Assembly: GCF_020911885.1 (NCBI RefSeq)
Contig: NZ_CP087132.1
Coordinates: 372,001-436,000 of the forward strand
Origin: Flavobacterium acetivorans
GTDB taxonomy: Bacteria > Bacteroidota > Bacteroidia > Flavobacteriales > Flavobacteriaceae
Reading direction: 5' to 3'
DNA: 64,000 bases
The notes below the pieces were generated by a model. It had not been told where the DNA came from and did no database searches. It was given only the letters and a program-made list of their open reading frames with translations. Within the stretch, counting starts at the first letter, position 1, and each line of letters starts with the position of its first letter. Both the position numbers and the translations under genes were made by a program. Shown here piece by piece: positions 55,758 to 64,000 of the stretch.

Positions 55758-58700
55758 ATGAAACTAAAGTTCAATGGAATCTTAGTACTGCTTTTAGTAC
55801 TAATAGCGCAACTAACCTTTGCGCAAGAGAGAACCGTGACAGGTGTTGTTTCCGACAATGCAGGAATGCCATTACCTGGCGTTAGCGTACTCGTTAAAGG
55901 AACAAAAACGGGAACGCAAACTGATTTTGACGGAAAGTACACCATCAAGGCGTCACCGAGTCAAGTATTAATTTTTAGCTACATTGGAATGAAAACCCAA
56001 GAAGTAGCAGCAGCTTCAACAAGCCTTAACATAAAACTAAAAGATGACTCACAAGTTCTTGAAGAAGTTGTAGTAACAGCTCTAGGAGTTCAAAGACAAA
56101 AGAAAACACTTACCTATCAGGCAGAAAAAATTGAGTCAAAGGAATTGCTTAAAGCCGACCCAACAAGATCGGCTAGTGCATTGGCCGGTAAAGTTGCAGG
56201 TTTGCAAATTAACGTTCAGGATAACGGCGTTGACCCTTCTTCGCAAATTATTTTAAGAGGCCTAAGGTCTATCAGCCAAAGCAACTCCGCCTTAATAGTA
56301 ATTGATGGTTCTATTTCTACACAAGGGGCTTTTGATGATTTAAACCCTCGAGACATAGAAAGTTTAAACGTTTTAAAGGGTGCTACTGCAGCTGCGCTTT
56401 ATGGCTCGTTAGCAGGTAATGGTGCCATTATTGTGGAAACCAAAAAAGGAAAAATAGGAGAATCCTTCACAGTTGGATTAAACTCAACCACTACAATTGA
56501 AAATGTTGCCTATATGCCTGAATTCCAAAGTGAATATGGAACTGGTTGGCAAGGCGCTTATGACAATATTGAAAACACAAACTGGGGACCACGTTTTGAC
56601 GGACAAGTTCGCCAAATTGGACCTATATTTGCTGATGGCACTTTTCAAGCGGTGCCTTATGCTCCAGTAAAAAACAACTTGAAAGATTTTTTTCAAACTG
56701 GAACTACTGTCCAAAACACAATATCTTTTAGTGGTGGTGATGAATCAAGTACCTTCTTTATGTCTATTGGAGACCAAAGAACCAAGGGTATTGTGCATAG
56801 GGATGAATACAAAAGAAATACTTTCCGTGTGAATGCCACAAAAAAAATAGGTAATTTAAAATTAGGATTAACTTCTAACTTTTTAAAAGATAAAACAAGC
56901 GTAGTTGGGAATACCATAGGTAACCAAGACAGACCCTTGTACTGGTTTATACTTAATACAGCTTCCAATATACCTTTAGCGTCATATAAAGATTGGAGAA
57001 ATGATTTATATTCTTCACCTGACGGCTATTTTAATGGTTATTACGAAAATCCTTGGTGGGCAATTGACAATAACAGAAATGATAACCAAACATCTAGGTT
57101 AACAGCAAACATCTCCGCAGCATATGATTTTAATAAATGGTTAAATTTCACCGCTAGAGCTGGTGTCAATACAACATCTGGAATCGGAAAAAATTGGAGA
57201 TCAAGACAAGTTTATGACAAAACGCTACAACCGGCAGCTAATGACATCTCTTCTTTTGTTGAAGACAGGGAGTTTCAATCATTATCATATACAACAGATG
57301 CGCTGTTAAGCGCCAAATTGGATATTACAAGTGACATAGATTTCATTGGACTTCTAGGGGCTTCGACTTCTAGTATTAGCAATAGAGATAGTTTTATTAG
57401 AGCAAATAATTTAAGTATTCCTGATTTTTATGATGTTTCTAACGGAACTGGACAACCAGAAATTAATGTTGCTGAATCAAACAAAAAGACTTTTGGTTAT
57501 TTTGCTGATTTAACGTTTGGATTTAAAAAGTTTATCTATTTAAATCTTCAAGGCCGCTATGACTATACATCTACATTACCCGAAGCAGACAATAGTTATT
57601 TTTACCCAGCGGCAGGTTTATCATTTGTTATAACTGAAGCTTTTCCTTCATTGAAAGACAGCAGCTTATCTTTTGGTAAATTGACATTCAGCAACTCTAC
57701 AGTTTATAATGACTTAGGAGCTTATCAAATAAACGAAACTTTCTCACAATCAAATGGCTTTCCTTTTGGAAGTTTGAATGGATTTTCACAAAGTGGAACA
57801 GCTGTAGATTCCAATATTTCTAAAGAAAAAATTAACACCTCAGAAATTGGGGCAAATCTAGCCTTCTTCAAAAACAGATTAAGAATTGATGCCTCTTACT
57901 TTATAACTAAATCTACCAATTTAATTACATTTACCACACCATCTGTATCTTCAGGCGCTACCAATTACTTAACCAATATTGGAGAAATTGAAGGTAAAGG
58001 TATTGAATTGACTATAGGAGGAACTGTTTTAAAATCTAATGATTTTAGCTGGGATTTAAATGTGAATTATTCAAAAAATGAAGCCGTTGTAAAATCAATT
58101 ACAGAAGGCGTAGATGAAATTACAGTCACTAGTAATGGAACATATGGAGTTTTTGCTGTTGTTGGGGAAGCATTCCCGCAAATTAAAGCGAGTTCTTATG
58201 TCAGAGATCCACAAGGTAACGTGGTAATTGATGCTGCAAGTGGAAATCCTTTAGTTGGAAGTTTAAAAAACTTGGGGAAAACTACCCCAGATTATATTGT
58301 TGGCTTAACTTCTTCTATCAATTATAAAAATTGGAATTTATCAACTACTATGGACTATAGAACTGGCCATGTTTACTACGAACAAGGTTCAGATGTAATG
58401 GAGTTTACAGGTAGATCCATTGAATCTGTTTCATCAAATAGACAAGATTTTGTATTCCCTAATTCTGTAATAGAAACCAGTCCTGGAGTATTTGTACCAA
58501 ACACTAATATTCCTGTCACTGATGGTCGTCAAGATTTTTGGACAAATACCTATAATGAGATTAAAGAAAACTACGTAAAAGATGCAACTGCATTTAAAAT
58601 CAGAGAGGTGGCTTTAAATTATGATTTACCAAAAAACTATTTAGCCAAAACAGCTCTTAAATCTTTAAGAATTGGTTTTGTTGGCAGAAACATATTAACG

Positions 58701-58832
58701 CTGTTACCAAAAGAAAATCGTTTCTCGGATCCTGAGTTTAACAACACTAATTCTAATGCTATTGGTGTTGGAGGATATTTTCAGTCACCACCTACAAGAT
58801 CATTCGGTGTCAGTATTAATGCAGAATTTTAA
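55758..58832 (+). CDS. SusC/RagA-family TonB-linked outer-membrane transporter
   Basis: 1024 residues. A signal peptide (1-22) ends LIAQLTFA. A carboxypeptidase-regulatory-like domain (about 25-95: VTGVVSDNAGMPLPGVSVLV, then YIGMKTQEV) is the SusC hallmark. It is followed by LEEVVVTALG before the plug domain and a long beta barrel ending SFGVSINAEF. It takes up bulky nutrients with its SusD partner, powered by TonB. The substrate is unknown: no enzyme or sensor gene accompanies it. It starts a four-gene plus-strand operon. Confidence 0.95.
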   Translation: MKLKFNGILVLLLVLIAQLTFAQERTVTGVVSDNAGMPLPGVSVLVKGTKTGTQTDFDGKYTIKASPSQVLIFSYIGMKTQEVAAASTSLNIKLKDDSQVLEEVVVTALGVQRQKKTLTYQAEKIESKELLKADPTRSASALAGKVAGLQINVQDNGVDPSSQIILRGLRSISQSNSALIVIDGSISTQGAFDDLNPRDIESLNVLKGATAAALYGSLAGNGAIIVETKKGKIGESFTVGLNSTTTIENVAYMPEFQSEYGTGWQGAYDNIENTNWGPRFDGQVRQIGPIFADGTFQAVPYAPVKNNLKDFFQTGTTVQNTISFSGGDESSTFFMSIGDQRTKGIVHRDEYKRNTFRVNATKKIGNLKLGLTSNFLKDKTSVVGNTIGNQDRPLYWFILNTASNIPLASYKDWRNDLYSSPDGYFNGYYENPWWAIDNNRNDNQTSRLTANISAAYDFNKWLNFTARAGVNTTSGIGKNWRSRQVYDKTLQPAANDISSFVEDREFQSLSYTTDALLSAKLDITSDIDFIGLLGASTSSISNRDSFIRANNLSIPDFYDVSNGTGQPEINVAESNKKTFGYFADLTFGFKKFIYLNLQGRYDYTSTLPEADNSYFYPAAGLSFVITEAFPSLKDSSLSFGKLTFSNSTVYNDLGAYQINETFSQSNGFPFGSLNGFSQSGTAVDSNISKEKINTSEIGANLAFFKNRLRIDASYFITKSTNLITFTTPSVSSGATNYLTNIGEIEGKGIELTIGGTVLKSNDFSWDLNVNYSKNEAVVKSITEGVDEITVTSNGTYGVFAVVGEAFPQIKASSYVRDPQGNVVIDAASGNPLVGSLKNLGKTTPDYIVGLTSSINYKNWNLSTTMDYRTGHVYYEQGSDVMEFTGRSIESVSSNRQDFVFPNSVIETSPGVFVPNTNIPVTDGRQDFWTNTYNEIKENYVKDATAFKIREVALNYDLPKNYLAKTALKSLRIGFVGRNILTLLPKENRFSDPEFNNTNSNAIGVGGYFQSPPTRSFGVSINAEF

Positions 58833-58846
58833 AAAATAATCTAATT

Positions 58847-60343
58847 ATGAAAAATATTTTAACATCAATCAAAATGATGGCAGTAGTTTTAGTACTGACA
58901 TCGTGTAGCGATAATTTTGGGGACATTAATACCGACCCAAATAATCCATCGAAAGTTAGTCCCAATTTACTTTTACCAGTTGCACAAAACTACTCAGCGT
59001 TTGCTCAAGAACGCAACCGAGGTAACAATACTTTGGGAAATATGATGATGTATAACTGGAGTCAAAGTGACGGTTTTTCTTGGTATACTGATGAATTTTT
59101 ATATCTTGTTACTTCTTCATTTTACCAACAGAACTTTGACTATGTGTATACTAATGTTTTAAAACAGTATAACTCTTTAAGCACGCTTCAAGGTGATGAA
59201 AATGGTTATTATAAGGCAATCGGCAATATTATGAAAGCTTATCACTTCAATATTTTAGTTGATACTTATGGCGATATCCCATACTCTGAAGCCTTAGCCA
59301 GAGGTGGTGACCCTACTCCTGCTTACGACAATGCACAAACAATTTACGATGATTTGGTTGTTCAATTATCTGCTGCAATTGCCTTAATTGACGCAACAGA
59401 GTCAAATACTAATATCAAAGCATTAATTCCAGGTGCAGATGACGGTATTTTCGGAGGAGATATGTTGATGTGGAAAAAATTCGCTAATTCCATAAAATTA
59501 AGAATGTTGGTTCGCCAATCAAGTATGACAGGACGCGCAGCTTATATTCAAACTCAACTTGCTGCTATAACAACCGAAGGATCAGGATACATAACAAATG
59601 ACGTTGAAGTAAACATTGGATATAAAGCATCTACAAATCAACAAAATCCTAAATGGGATGCATTTGGCTATGATGTTTCTGGAACAATCACAAATAACAA
59701 TAATGCTACTTGCGCTACTGACTATATTTTGGATTATCTAACAAACACCAATGATCCAAGAATTGATTATATTTATGAAAAACCCGCCACAGGTCATTTA
59801 GGTGTAATGCAGGGTTTACAAAATTATGATGAAACCGTAAATGGTGTCGATGGATTAACACCTGAATTTGTCTCTAATATAGGCCCTGGAATTTTAAAAT
59901 CAGCCTCACAAGGAGCTGTTTTATACACAGCTGCAGAGTCTTATTTTAACCAAGCTGAAATTGATTTAAAATTTAATGGAGGAGCAAATGCCAAAACATT
60001 ATATGAATCAGGAATCCAAGCCTCATTTACCTATTTAGGAGCTGGAAATGCAACAACATATTTCTCACAAGCTAAAAATTTGGTAAATTGGAACACTTCA
60101 ACCAATAAACTCCAAGCTATCATTACTCAAAAATGGATTGCAGTTAACGGTATAGATGCTATTCAATCTTGGTTTGATTATAATAGAACCGGTTATCCTG
60201 CAAATCTACCAATTTCTGCTCTGGCGACATCAGCTAACAGACCTGTTAGATTGGCATATCCAGCAAGTGAGGTTACTTCAAATGGTTTAAATCTTCCAGC
60301 ACAGCCAAATGCATTTACAGCTAAAATATTCTGGGCTAATTAA
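58847..60343 (+). CDS. SusD/RagB-family nutrient-binding lipoprotein
   Basis: 498 residues. The lipoprotein signal ends at C20 (VVLVLTSC), followed by SDNFGDINTDPN, acidic as in surface-exported lipoproteins of this group. The start and the helical core fit the SusD-like family with 'INTDPNNPSKVSPNLLLPVA'-type opening (split: INTDPNNPSK, VSPNLLLPVA). It caps the SusC barrel and binds the ligand at the cell surface. It lies 14 bp after the SusC gene. Confidence 0.93.
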   Translation: MKNILTSIKMMAVVLVLTSCSDNFGDINTDPNNPSKVSPNLLLPVAQNYSAFAQERNRGNNTLGNMMMYNWSQSDGFSWYTDEFLYLVTSSFYQQNFDYVYTNVLKQYNSLSTLQGDENGYYKAIGNIMKAYHFNILVDTYGDIPYSEALARGGDPTPAYDNAQTIYDDLVVQLSAAIALIDATESNTNIKALIPGADDGIFGGDMLMWKKFANSIKLRMLVRQSSMTGRAAYIQTQLAAITTEGSGYITNDVEVNIGYKASTNQQNPKWDAFGYDVSGTITNNNNATCATDYILDYLTNTNDPRIDYIYEKPATGHLGVMQGLQNYDETVNGVDGLTPEFVSNIGPGILKSASQGAVLYTAAESYFNQAEIDLKFNGGANAKTLYESGIQASFTYLGAGNATTYFSQAKNLVNWNTSTNKLQAIITQKWIAVNGIDAIQSWFDYNRTGYPANLPISALATSANRPVRLAYPASEVTSNGLNLPAQPNAFTAKIFWAN

Positions 60344-60360
60344 TTAAAAAAATAGAATTT

Positions 60361-61203
60361 ATGAAAACAATTAAATATATATTAATTTTTGTGTTCTGTT
60401 TTGCTTCTTTTACATCTTGTATAGTAGAGGACACAGAACCATCAGCAGCAAATGGAGAAGGGCCTAATTTAGCCGGATTTAATGATTCCAGTTTGAATTT
60501 AGGAAGTGTAGCCGATGGTCAAGCCTATGACTTTAATTTAAAAATGGAAGTTAAAGGGCCTACTTATAAGGAAATGACTTCTGATATTGAAGTTACTATT
60601 GCAGTAGATCCAGCATCAACGGCAATTGAAGGCACACATTTTAAATTTACTTCAAAAAAAATAACCCTTTCCGCTAGCAATAATTATTTAGGACTATTGC
60701 CAATCACCATGTTAACAGATGGCATTGTGGCACCTTTAGATGTTGCTCCTGTATTAATATTGAGAGTTTCTGAAGCAAGTGGCAACAATAATGTAGTCAA
60801 TAATGGTAAATTATTGAAAATTACATTAAATTATCTTTGTTTCTCAAATTTAGCTGGGACTTACAATGTAAATGTACATTATGTACGAGCAGCTTCTGGT
60901 ATTGATGAAATTCTAAATTATACCGATGTAATTACAGAAACCGGAAGCGGCGAATACAGAACAGGTTTGATTGGTCATTGGGCAGCAGCAGACTTAGGTG
61001 GCACACCAGGATTTACCTTTTTAGACGTTTGTAATGTAATAACAATTCCACAACAAAACTTAGTAGACACATACTCTAATTTAGTTGAAGGAGTTTCAGG
61101 AACAAGTTCTGTAGATCCTGAAACAGGGGTTATTACTATGCAATATACCGTTACAGGAGGTAATTTGAGAGAATATTGGGTAACCTATACTCCAGCTAAT
61201 TAA
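60361..61203 (+). CDS. Predicted surface lipoprotein of the SusC/SusD operon
   Basis: 280 residues. The lipoprotein signal ends at C20 (FCFASFTSC), followed by IVEDTEPS. The middle part (about 50-155) looks like a beta-sandwich domain (VTIAVDPASTAIEGTHFKFT). I do not recognise a named family with certainty; it resembles the adhesin-like or DUF1735/4843-type proteins often found after susD genes. It probably binds ligand or extends the SusCD complex. Confidence 0.75.
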   Translation: MKTIKYILIFVFCFASFTSCIVEDTEPSAANGEGPNLAGFNDSSLNLGSVADGQAYDFNLKMEVKGPTYKEMTSDIEVTIAVDPASTAIEGTHFKFTSKKITLSASNNYLGLLPITMLTDGIVAPLDVAPVLILRVSEASGNNNVVNNGKLLKITLNYLCFSNLAGTYNVNVHYVRAASGIDEILNYTDVITETGSGEYRTGLIGHWAAADLGGTPGFTFLDVCNVITIPQQNLVDTYSNLVEGVSGTSSVDPETGVITMQYTVTGGNLREYWVTYTPAN

Positions 61204-61220
61204 CTTATAATTCAAAAAAA

Positions 61221-62222
61221 ATGAAAAAATATATAAAATTTAAATTATTTATTTCACTAGCTTTTTTAGCTTTAATTGCTGTATCGTGTGATGATAAAAA
61301 CGATCCTGAACCTATTATTAGTACGGAAGATTATCCAACAGCTACTTTCTCAGTAAGCAACACTACCGTTAACGAAAAAGATGGTTTAGTCACTGTAACA
61401 ATTACTACAGATAAAATGTTAACCAGAGGGATTACCTTTTCTGCTGAACAAACGGGTGGTACAGCTGTATTACATGAAGATTATGATATTGTAGAAGCAA
61501 CAATAGCTCCCTATTCAAAGGAAGCTAAATTATTAGTAAAATTTTATGGAGACATAATCCCGGAAGTAGCTAAAACGCTGCAAATACAAATTACAACGCC
61601 TTCTTTGGCAAATAGGTATTTTTTAAACCCAACAACGGTTTTACCATCCTATAACATTACCATTAATAATTATGTTAGTAACACATTAGATATTTCATTT
61701 GCATGGAATAAAGACATTGATGGTTACGATACTGGATCAAATATTGATTTTGATATATTTGTTGCAGATGCAGCAGGTTATGACAATAATGATCCTTGGG
61801 CTACATATAATGATACCGATTATGCAGCAACAGGAGACCATCCAGAGGTATTATCAATGAATTTAGCAGATTGGCCAGATGGTGAGTATATTTTATTTCA
61901 CGATTTGTATCAAAATGGTTTTTATGGATATGGAGCTGCAGCAAACGTTACTGTTCCTATAGTTGCAACTTTTGTTAGAGCAGGCTCTTTTTCAACTGTA
62001 GTTACGCAAGACCCTTCGCAATCAGTAAATGCGAATACTACAAATGGGACTGTAGATGATAATAATGCAAATACAGGTGAGTTCCATAATGGTTTTATTG
62101 CTAAAGTAGCTATTTCTAACGGTAAATTTACTGTTTCAGATTACAATGGAGCACAGTTAGCCTCTGGAAAATTGTCCGGTATTAAGAAAAATTCAAGACT
62201 AAAATCTATTTTAAAAAAATAA
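61221..62222 (+). CDS. Predicted surface lipoprotein with a Calx-beta-like domain
   Basis: 333 residues. The lipoprotein signal ends at C23 (LIAVSC), followed by the acidic DDKNDPEPI, which fits a surface-export signal of Flavobacteriia. Residues about 42-145 (ATFSVSNTTVNEKDGLVTVT) read like a Calx-beta or related Ig-like domain. The C-terminal part has an acidic DIDGYDTGSNIDFDIF segment that could bind calcium. Function is unknown; it is probably an accessory ligand-binding protein of the operon. Confidence 0.75.
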   Translation: MKKYIKFKLFISLAFLALIAVSCDDKNDPEPIISTEDYPTATFSVSNTTVNEKDGLVTVTITTDKMLTRGITFSAEQTGGTAVLHEDYDIVEATIAPYSKEAKLLVKFYGDIIPEVAKTLQIQITTPSLANRYFLNPTTVLPSYNITINNYVSNTLDISFAWNKDIDGYDTGSNIDFDIFVADAAGYDNNDPWATYNDTDYAATGDHPEVLSMNLADWPDGEYILFHDLYQNGFYGYGAAANVTVPIVATFVRAGSFSTVVTQDPSQSVNANTTNGTVDDNNANTGEFHNGFIAKVAISNGKFTVSDYNGAQLASGKLSGIKKNSRLKSILKK

Positions 62223-62290
62223 ATTATTACTCATTGTCTAGTCCTGAAAAAGTAATACAGGATTAATCAAAAATAAAAGTACAATTTTAG

Positions 62291-62327
62291 ACAGTAGTAA
62301 GTTCAGGTTTACTACTGTTTTTTTTTG
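62291..62327 (+). terminator. Terminator of the SusC/SusD operon
   Basis: ACAGTAGTAA (62291-62300) pairs perfectly with TTACTACTGT (62309-62318) across an 8-nt loop and runs into nine or more T. Confidence 0.92.
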
Positions 62328-62383
62328 TTTTATAAGCTTTAATTTTATTTTGATTACACATCTGATTCGGTTTAACAAAAAAT

Positions 62384-62420
62384 CAAAAAAACCACCACCC
62401 TAAAAAGTGGTGGTTTTTTT
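62384..62420. terminator. Second hairpin terminator immediately before rlmB
   Basis: AAAAAAACCACCAC pairs with GTGGTGGTTTTTTT around CCTAAAAA. A-run on the left and T-run on the right make it symmetric. It ends only about 14 bp before the rlmB start codon, so rlmB must start from a promoter within or right after it. Confidence 0.85.
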
Positions 62421-62421
62421 A

Positions 62422-62429
62422 TATATTTG
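62422..62429 (+). promoter_or_regulatory. -7 box (TATATTTG) almost touching the rlmB start codon
   Basis: A full match to TAnnTTTG, ending five bases before the ATG at 62434. The usual start site about 6-8 nt after this box would fall on or next to the ATG, giving a leaderless or nearly leaderless mRNA. The -33 position overlaps the hairpin and shows no TTTG. Confidence 0.55.
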
Positions 62430-62433
62430 CACC

Positions 62434-63168
62434 ATGGAAAAAGAACATCAAATATTTGGGATTAGAGCAATTATCGAAGCGATACAAGCAGGTGCAACAG
62501 TAGACAAAGTTTATATTCAAAAGGAAGCGAGCAGCGAACTGATGAAGGACTTAATGAAAGTGATGAAGCGCGGTAATATCAACTTCTCCTATGTTCCTGT
62601 TGAAAAACTGAACCGATTGACTCCCAATAACCATCAAGGTGCTGTGGCGACTATCTCTCCTATTTCATTTTTCGACTTAGAAACTTTAATAAATACTGTA
62701 GTCGAAAATGGGAAAAAACCTTTGTTTTTAATATTGGATCAAATTTCTGATGCGCGTAATTTTGGCGCTATCATCCGAACTGCGGAGTGTACTGGAGTGA
62801 ACGGAATCATTGTTCAAAAAGCAGGATCGGCACCGGTAAACGGTGATACCGTGAAAACATCGGCTGGAGCCGTATTTAATATTCCTATTTGTAAAGTAGA
62901 ACACATCAAAGATGCTATTTTTCTTTTGCAGGCCAGCGGAATAAAAACAGTGGCCGCAACTGAAAAAACAGATCAAAACATATATGATATTTCATTAAAT
63001 GAACCTGTGGCAATAATTATGGGATCGGAAGACAGAGGAGTAAATCCTTCTGTATTAAAAATTATTGATGAAAAAGCAAAACTACCCATGTTCGGAACTA
63101 TTGGATCTTTGAATGTTTCGGTTGCTTGTGGCGCTTTTTTATACGAAGCAGTAAGACAAAGAAGTTAA
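62434..63168 (+). CDS. rlmB: 23S rRNA (guanosine-2'-O-)-methyltransferase RlmB (SpoU/TrmH family)
   Basis: 244 residues from the ATG at 62434 (MEKEHQIFGIRAIIEAI). A frame nine codons longer starts inside the terminator stem and is rejected. The N-terminal L30e-like substrate domain is about 1-80. The SPOUT knot motifs are LILDQISDARNFGAIIRTAE, IIMGSEDRGVNPSVL and IGSLNVSVACGAFLYEAVRQ. It methylates a guanosine ribose in 23S rRNA. Confidence 0.92.
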   Translation: MEKEHQIFGIRAIIEAIQAGATVDKVYIQKEASSELMKDLMKVMKRGNINFSYVPVEKLNRLTPNNHQGAVATISPISFFDLETLINTVVENGKKPLFLILDQISDARNFGAIIRTAECTGVNGIIVQKAGSAPVNGDTVKTSAGAVFNIPICKVEHIKDAIFLLQASGIKTVAATEKTDQNIYDISLNEPVAIIMGSEDRGVNPSVLKIIDEKAKLPMFGTIGSLNVSVACGAFLYEAVRQRS

Positions 63169-63213
63169 GAATTTTTGATTCTAGATTTCAAAAATCATAC
63201 ATAATAAAACGAA

Positions 63214-63993
63214 TTAGAGCTCTTGTTCTGGTTCGTTTTTTTGTTCTGAGATAATCACGTATTTCACTTCTTGACTGGAAATATAGTAACTCTGGAAACC
63301 ACCTAATTCCGCTACTTCTTCTATTTTTGGGAGATTCACAAAATTCCCATTTTCATCGAAACGTTGCATGAATTTATCTTCTAAAGGGTTATAATCCGGT
63401 TTTTCCCAATCGTATTTTGGAGCTTTTTTAAACTCCGGTGTTTGATATAAAACAGACAGAACAAAGCCTGTAATTAAACCAGCTAAATGTCCTTCCCAAG
63501 AAATAGTTTCATCTACTTTAGGGAACGCAAACCAAACCATCCCTCCATACACTACAATTATCATCAAAGACAAAGCGATTAATCGATAATATTTGGTCAA
63601 AATTCCTTTAAAAAAAATAAAACTGACCAGAACATAAACCAAACCGCTCGCCCCGATGTGATAACTGGACCGACCAATTACCCAAGTAAAGATACCCGTA
63701 AATAAAATTCCATATCCAATTACCCTCAAAGACTGTTTTCGATAAAAAAACTGTAAAGCAGCTAACAACACTAATAAAGGCAATGAATTACTATAAAGAT
63801 GTTTCAAATCTGAATGAATAAATGGAGCAAAAACAATTCCTTGTAAACCCGATACTGTTCTTGGAAAAATACCGTTTTCAACAAAATCGTAATCAAATCG
63901 AATTTCGAGCCAATAGACAAACCATAAGAACAGCACAAAAAAAAGTGGCATTCCCACAACTGCCGTCGTGAATTTAAAATGTTTATTGCTCAT
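63214..63993 (-). CDS. Rhomboid-family intramembrane serine protease
   Basis: 259 residues with six or seven membrane helices. The catalytic serine is in HIGASGLVYVL, the catalytic histidine in WEGHLAGLITG, and the HSDLKHLYSN region is the usual rhomboid segment. A soluble C-terminal tail of about 60 residues follows. It cleaves membrane proteins within the bilayer; the substrate is unknown. It converges with rlmB (45-bp gap), and its ATG is seven bases from the window end. Confidence 0.92.
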   Translation of the reverse strand: MSNKHFKFTTAVVGMPLFFVLFLWFVYWLEIRFDYDFVENGIFPRTVSGLQGIVFAPFIHSDLKHLYSNSLPLLVLLAALQFFYRKQSLRVIGYGILFTGIFTWVIGRSSYHIGASGLVYVLVSFIFFKGILTKYYRLIALSLMIIVVYGGMVWFAFPKVDETISWEGHLAGLITGFVLSVLYQTPEFKKAPKYDWEKPDYNPLEDKFMQRFDENGNFVNLPKIEEVAELGGFQSYYISSQEVKYVIISEQKNEPEQEL

Positions 63994-64000
63994 CTTTAGC

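Overview
The window is most likely a Flavobacterium-type chromosome (Bacteroidota, Flavobacteriia). The DNA is AT-rich. There is a SusC/SusD pair, a UpxY-type antiterminator and an RX4HXY HEPN/MNT pair. Starts lack clear Shine-Dalgarno sequences. Several promoters fit the Bacteroidota pattern TTTG-N19/20-TAnnTTTG, for example in front of rpsL, rplC and carA. Almost everything before 55.3 kb reads on the minus strand.

Region 1 (1-6.1 kb) is a damaged, repeat-rich edge. It holds the 5' part of an IS21-family istA, running off the left end of the window, with its repeated IS end. A DegT-type sugar aminotransferase follows. Upstream of it are two tandem ~664 bp units, each carrying a dead copy of the 5' end of an aminotransferase gene. 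A HEPN/MNT toxin-antitoxin pair closes the region.

Region 2 (6.2-29 kb) is a surface-polysaccharide locus. In transcription order it runs: wza-like exporter, wzc-like tyrosine kinase, epimerase copy 2, a four-helix-bundle protein, UDP-glucose dehydrogenase, UpxY-like antiterminator, mannose-1-phosphate guanylyltransferase, epimerase copy 1, UDP-HexNAc dehydrogenase. After these comes a very AT-rich cassette: acyltransferases, flippase, polysaccharide deacetylase, a membrane polymerase or GT-C candidate, glycosyltransferases, a CapA protein, a CapK/PaaK-like adenylate-forming protein, a dead acyltransferase, a GT2 and a PglC-like initiating transferase. The transcript ends with the aminotransferase of region 1, and a strong terminator lies about 960 bp beyond that gene. 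Together the genes make nucleotide sugars (GDP-mannose, UDP-GlcA, UDP-GalNAc/GalNAcA), start a repeat unit on undecaprenyl phosphate, extend and decorate it, flip it, and export it through Wzc/Wza.

The junctions between the sugar-nucleotide genes are packed with unusual repeats: (AYAACNN)n heptamer tracts, a GTCATCCTGAG...GAAGGAC element, TTCGAG/ATCGAG-bounded hairpins with interchangeable stems, and an ATCCCGATAGCTATCGGGAT palindrome. One GTCATCCTGAG element lies in frame inside the UDP-HexNAc dehydrogenase gene.

Region 3 (29-37.8 kb) is housekeeping: recR, a CoA-binding protein, marC, a CtlX-like hydrolase, gltA, eno, an erythromycin-esterase-family protein and carA, most with clear terminators. 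Region 4 (38.0-55.3 kb) is the fused str-S10-spc-alpha cluster, from rpsL to rplQ. Region 5 (55.7-62.2 kb) is a SusC/SusD operon with two extra lipoproteins and no visible enzyme or regulator. Region 6 holds rlmB, with a promoter almost touching its start codon, and a rhomboid protease gene. No tRNA, rRNA or CRISPR array was recognised.
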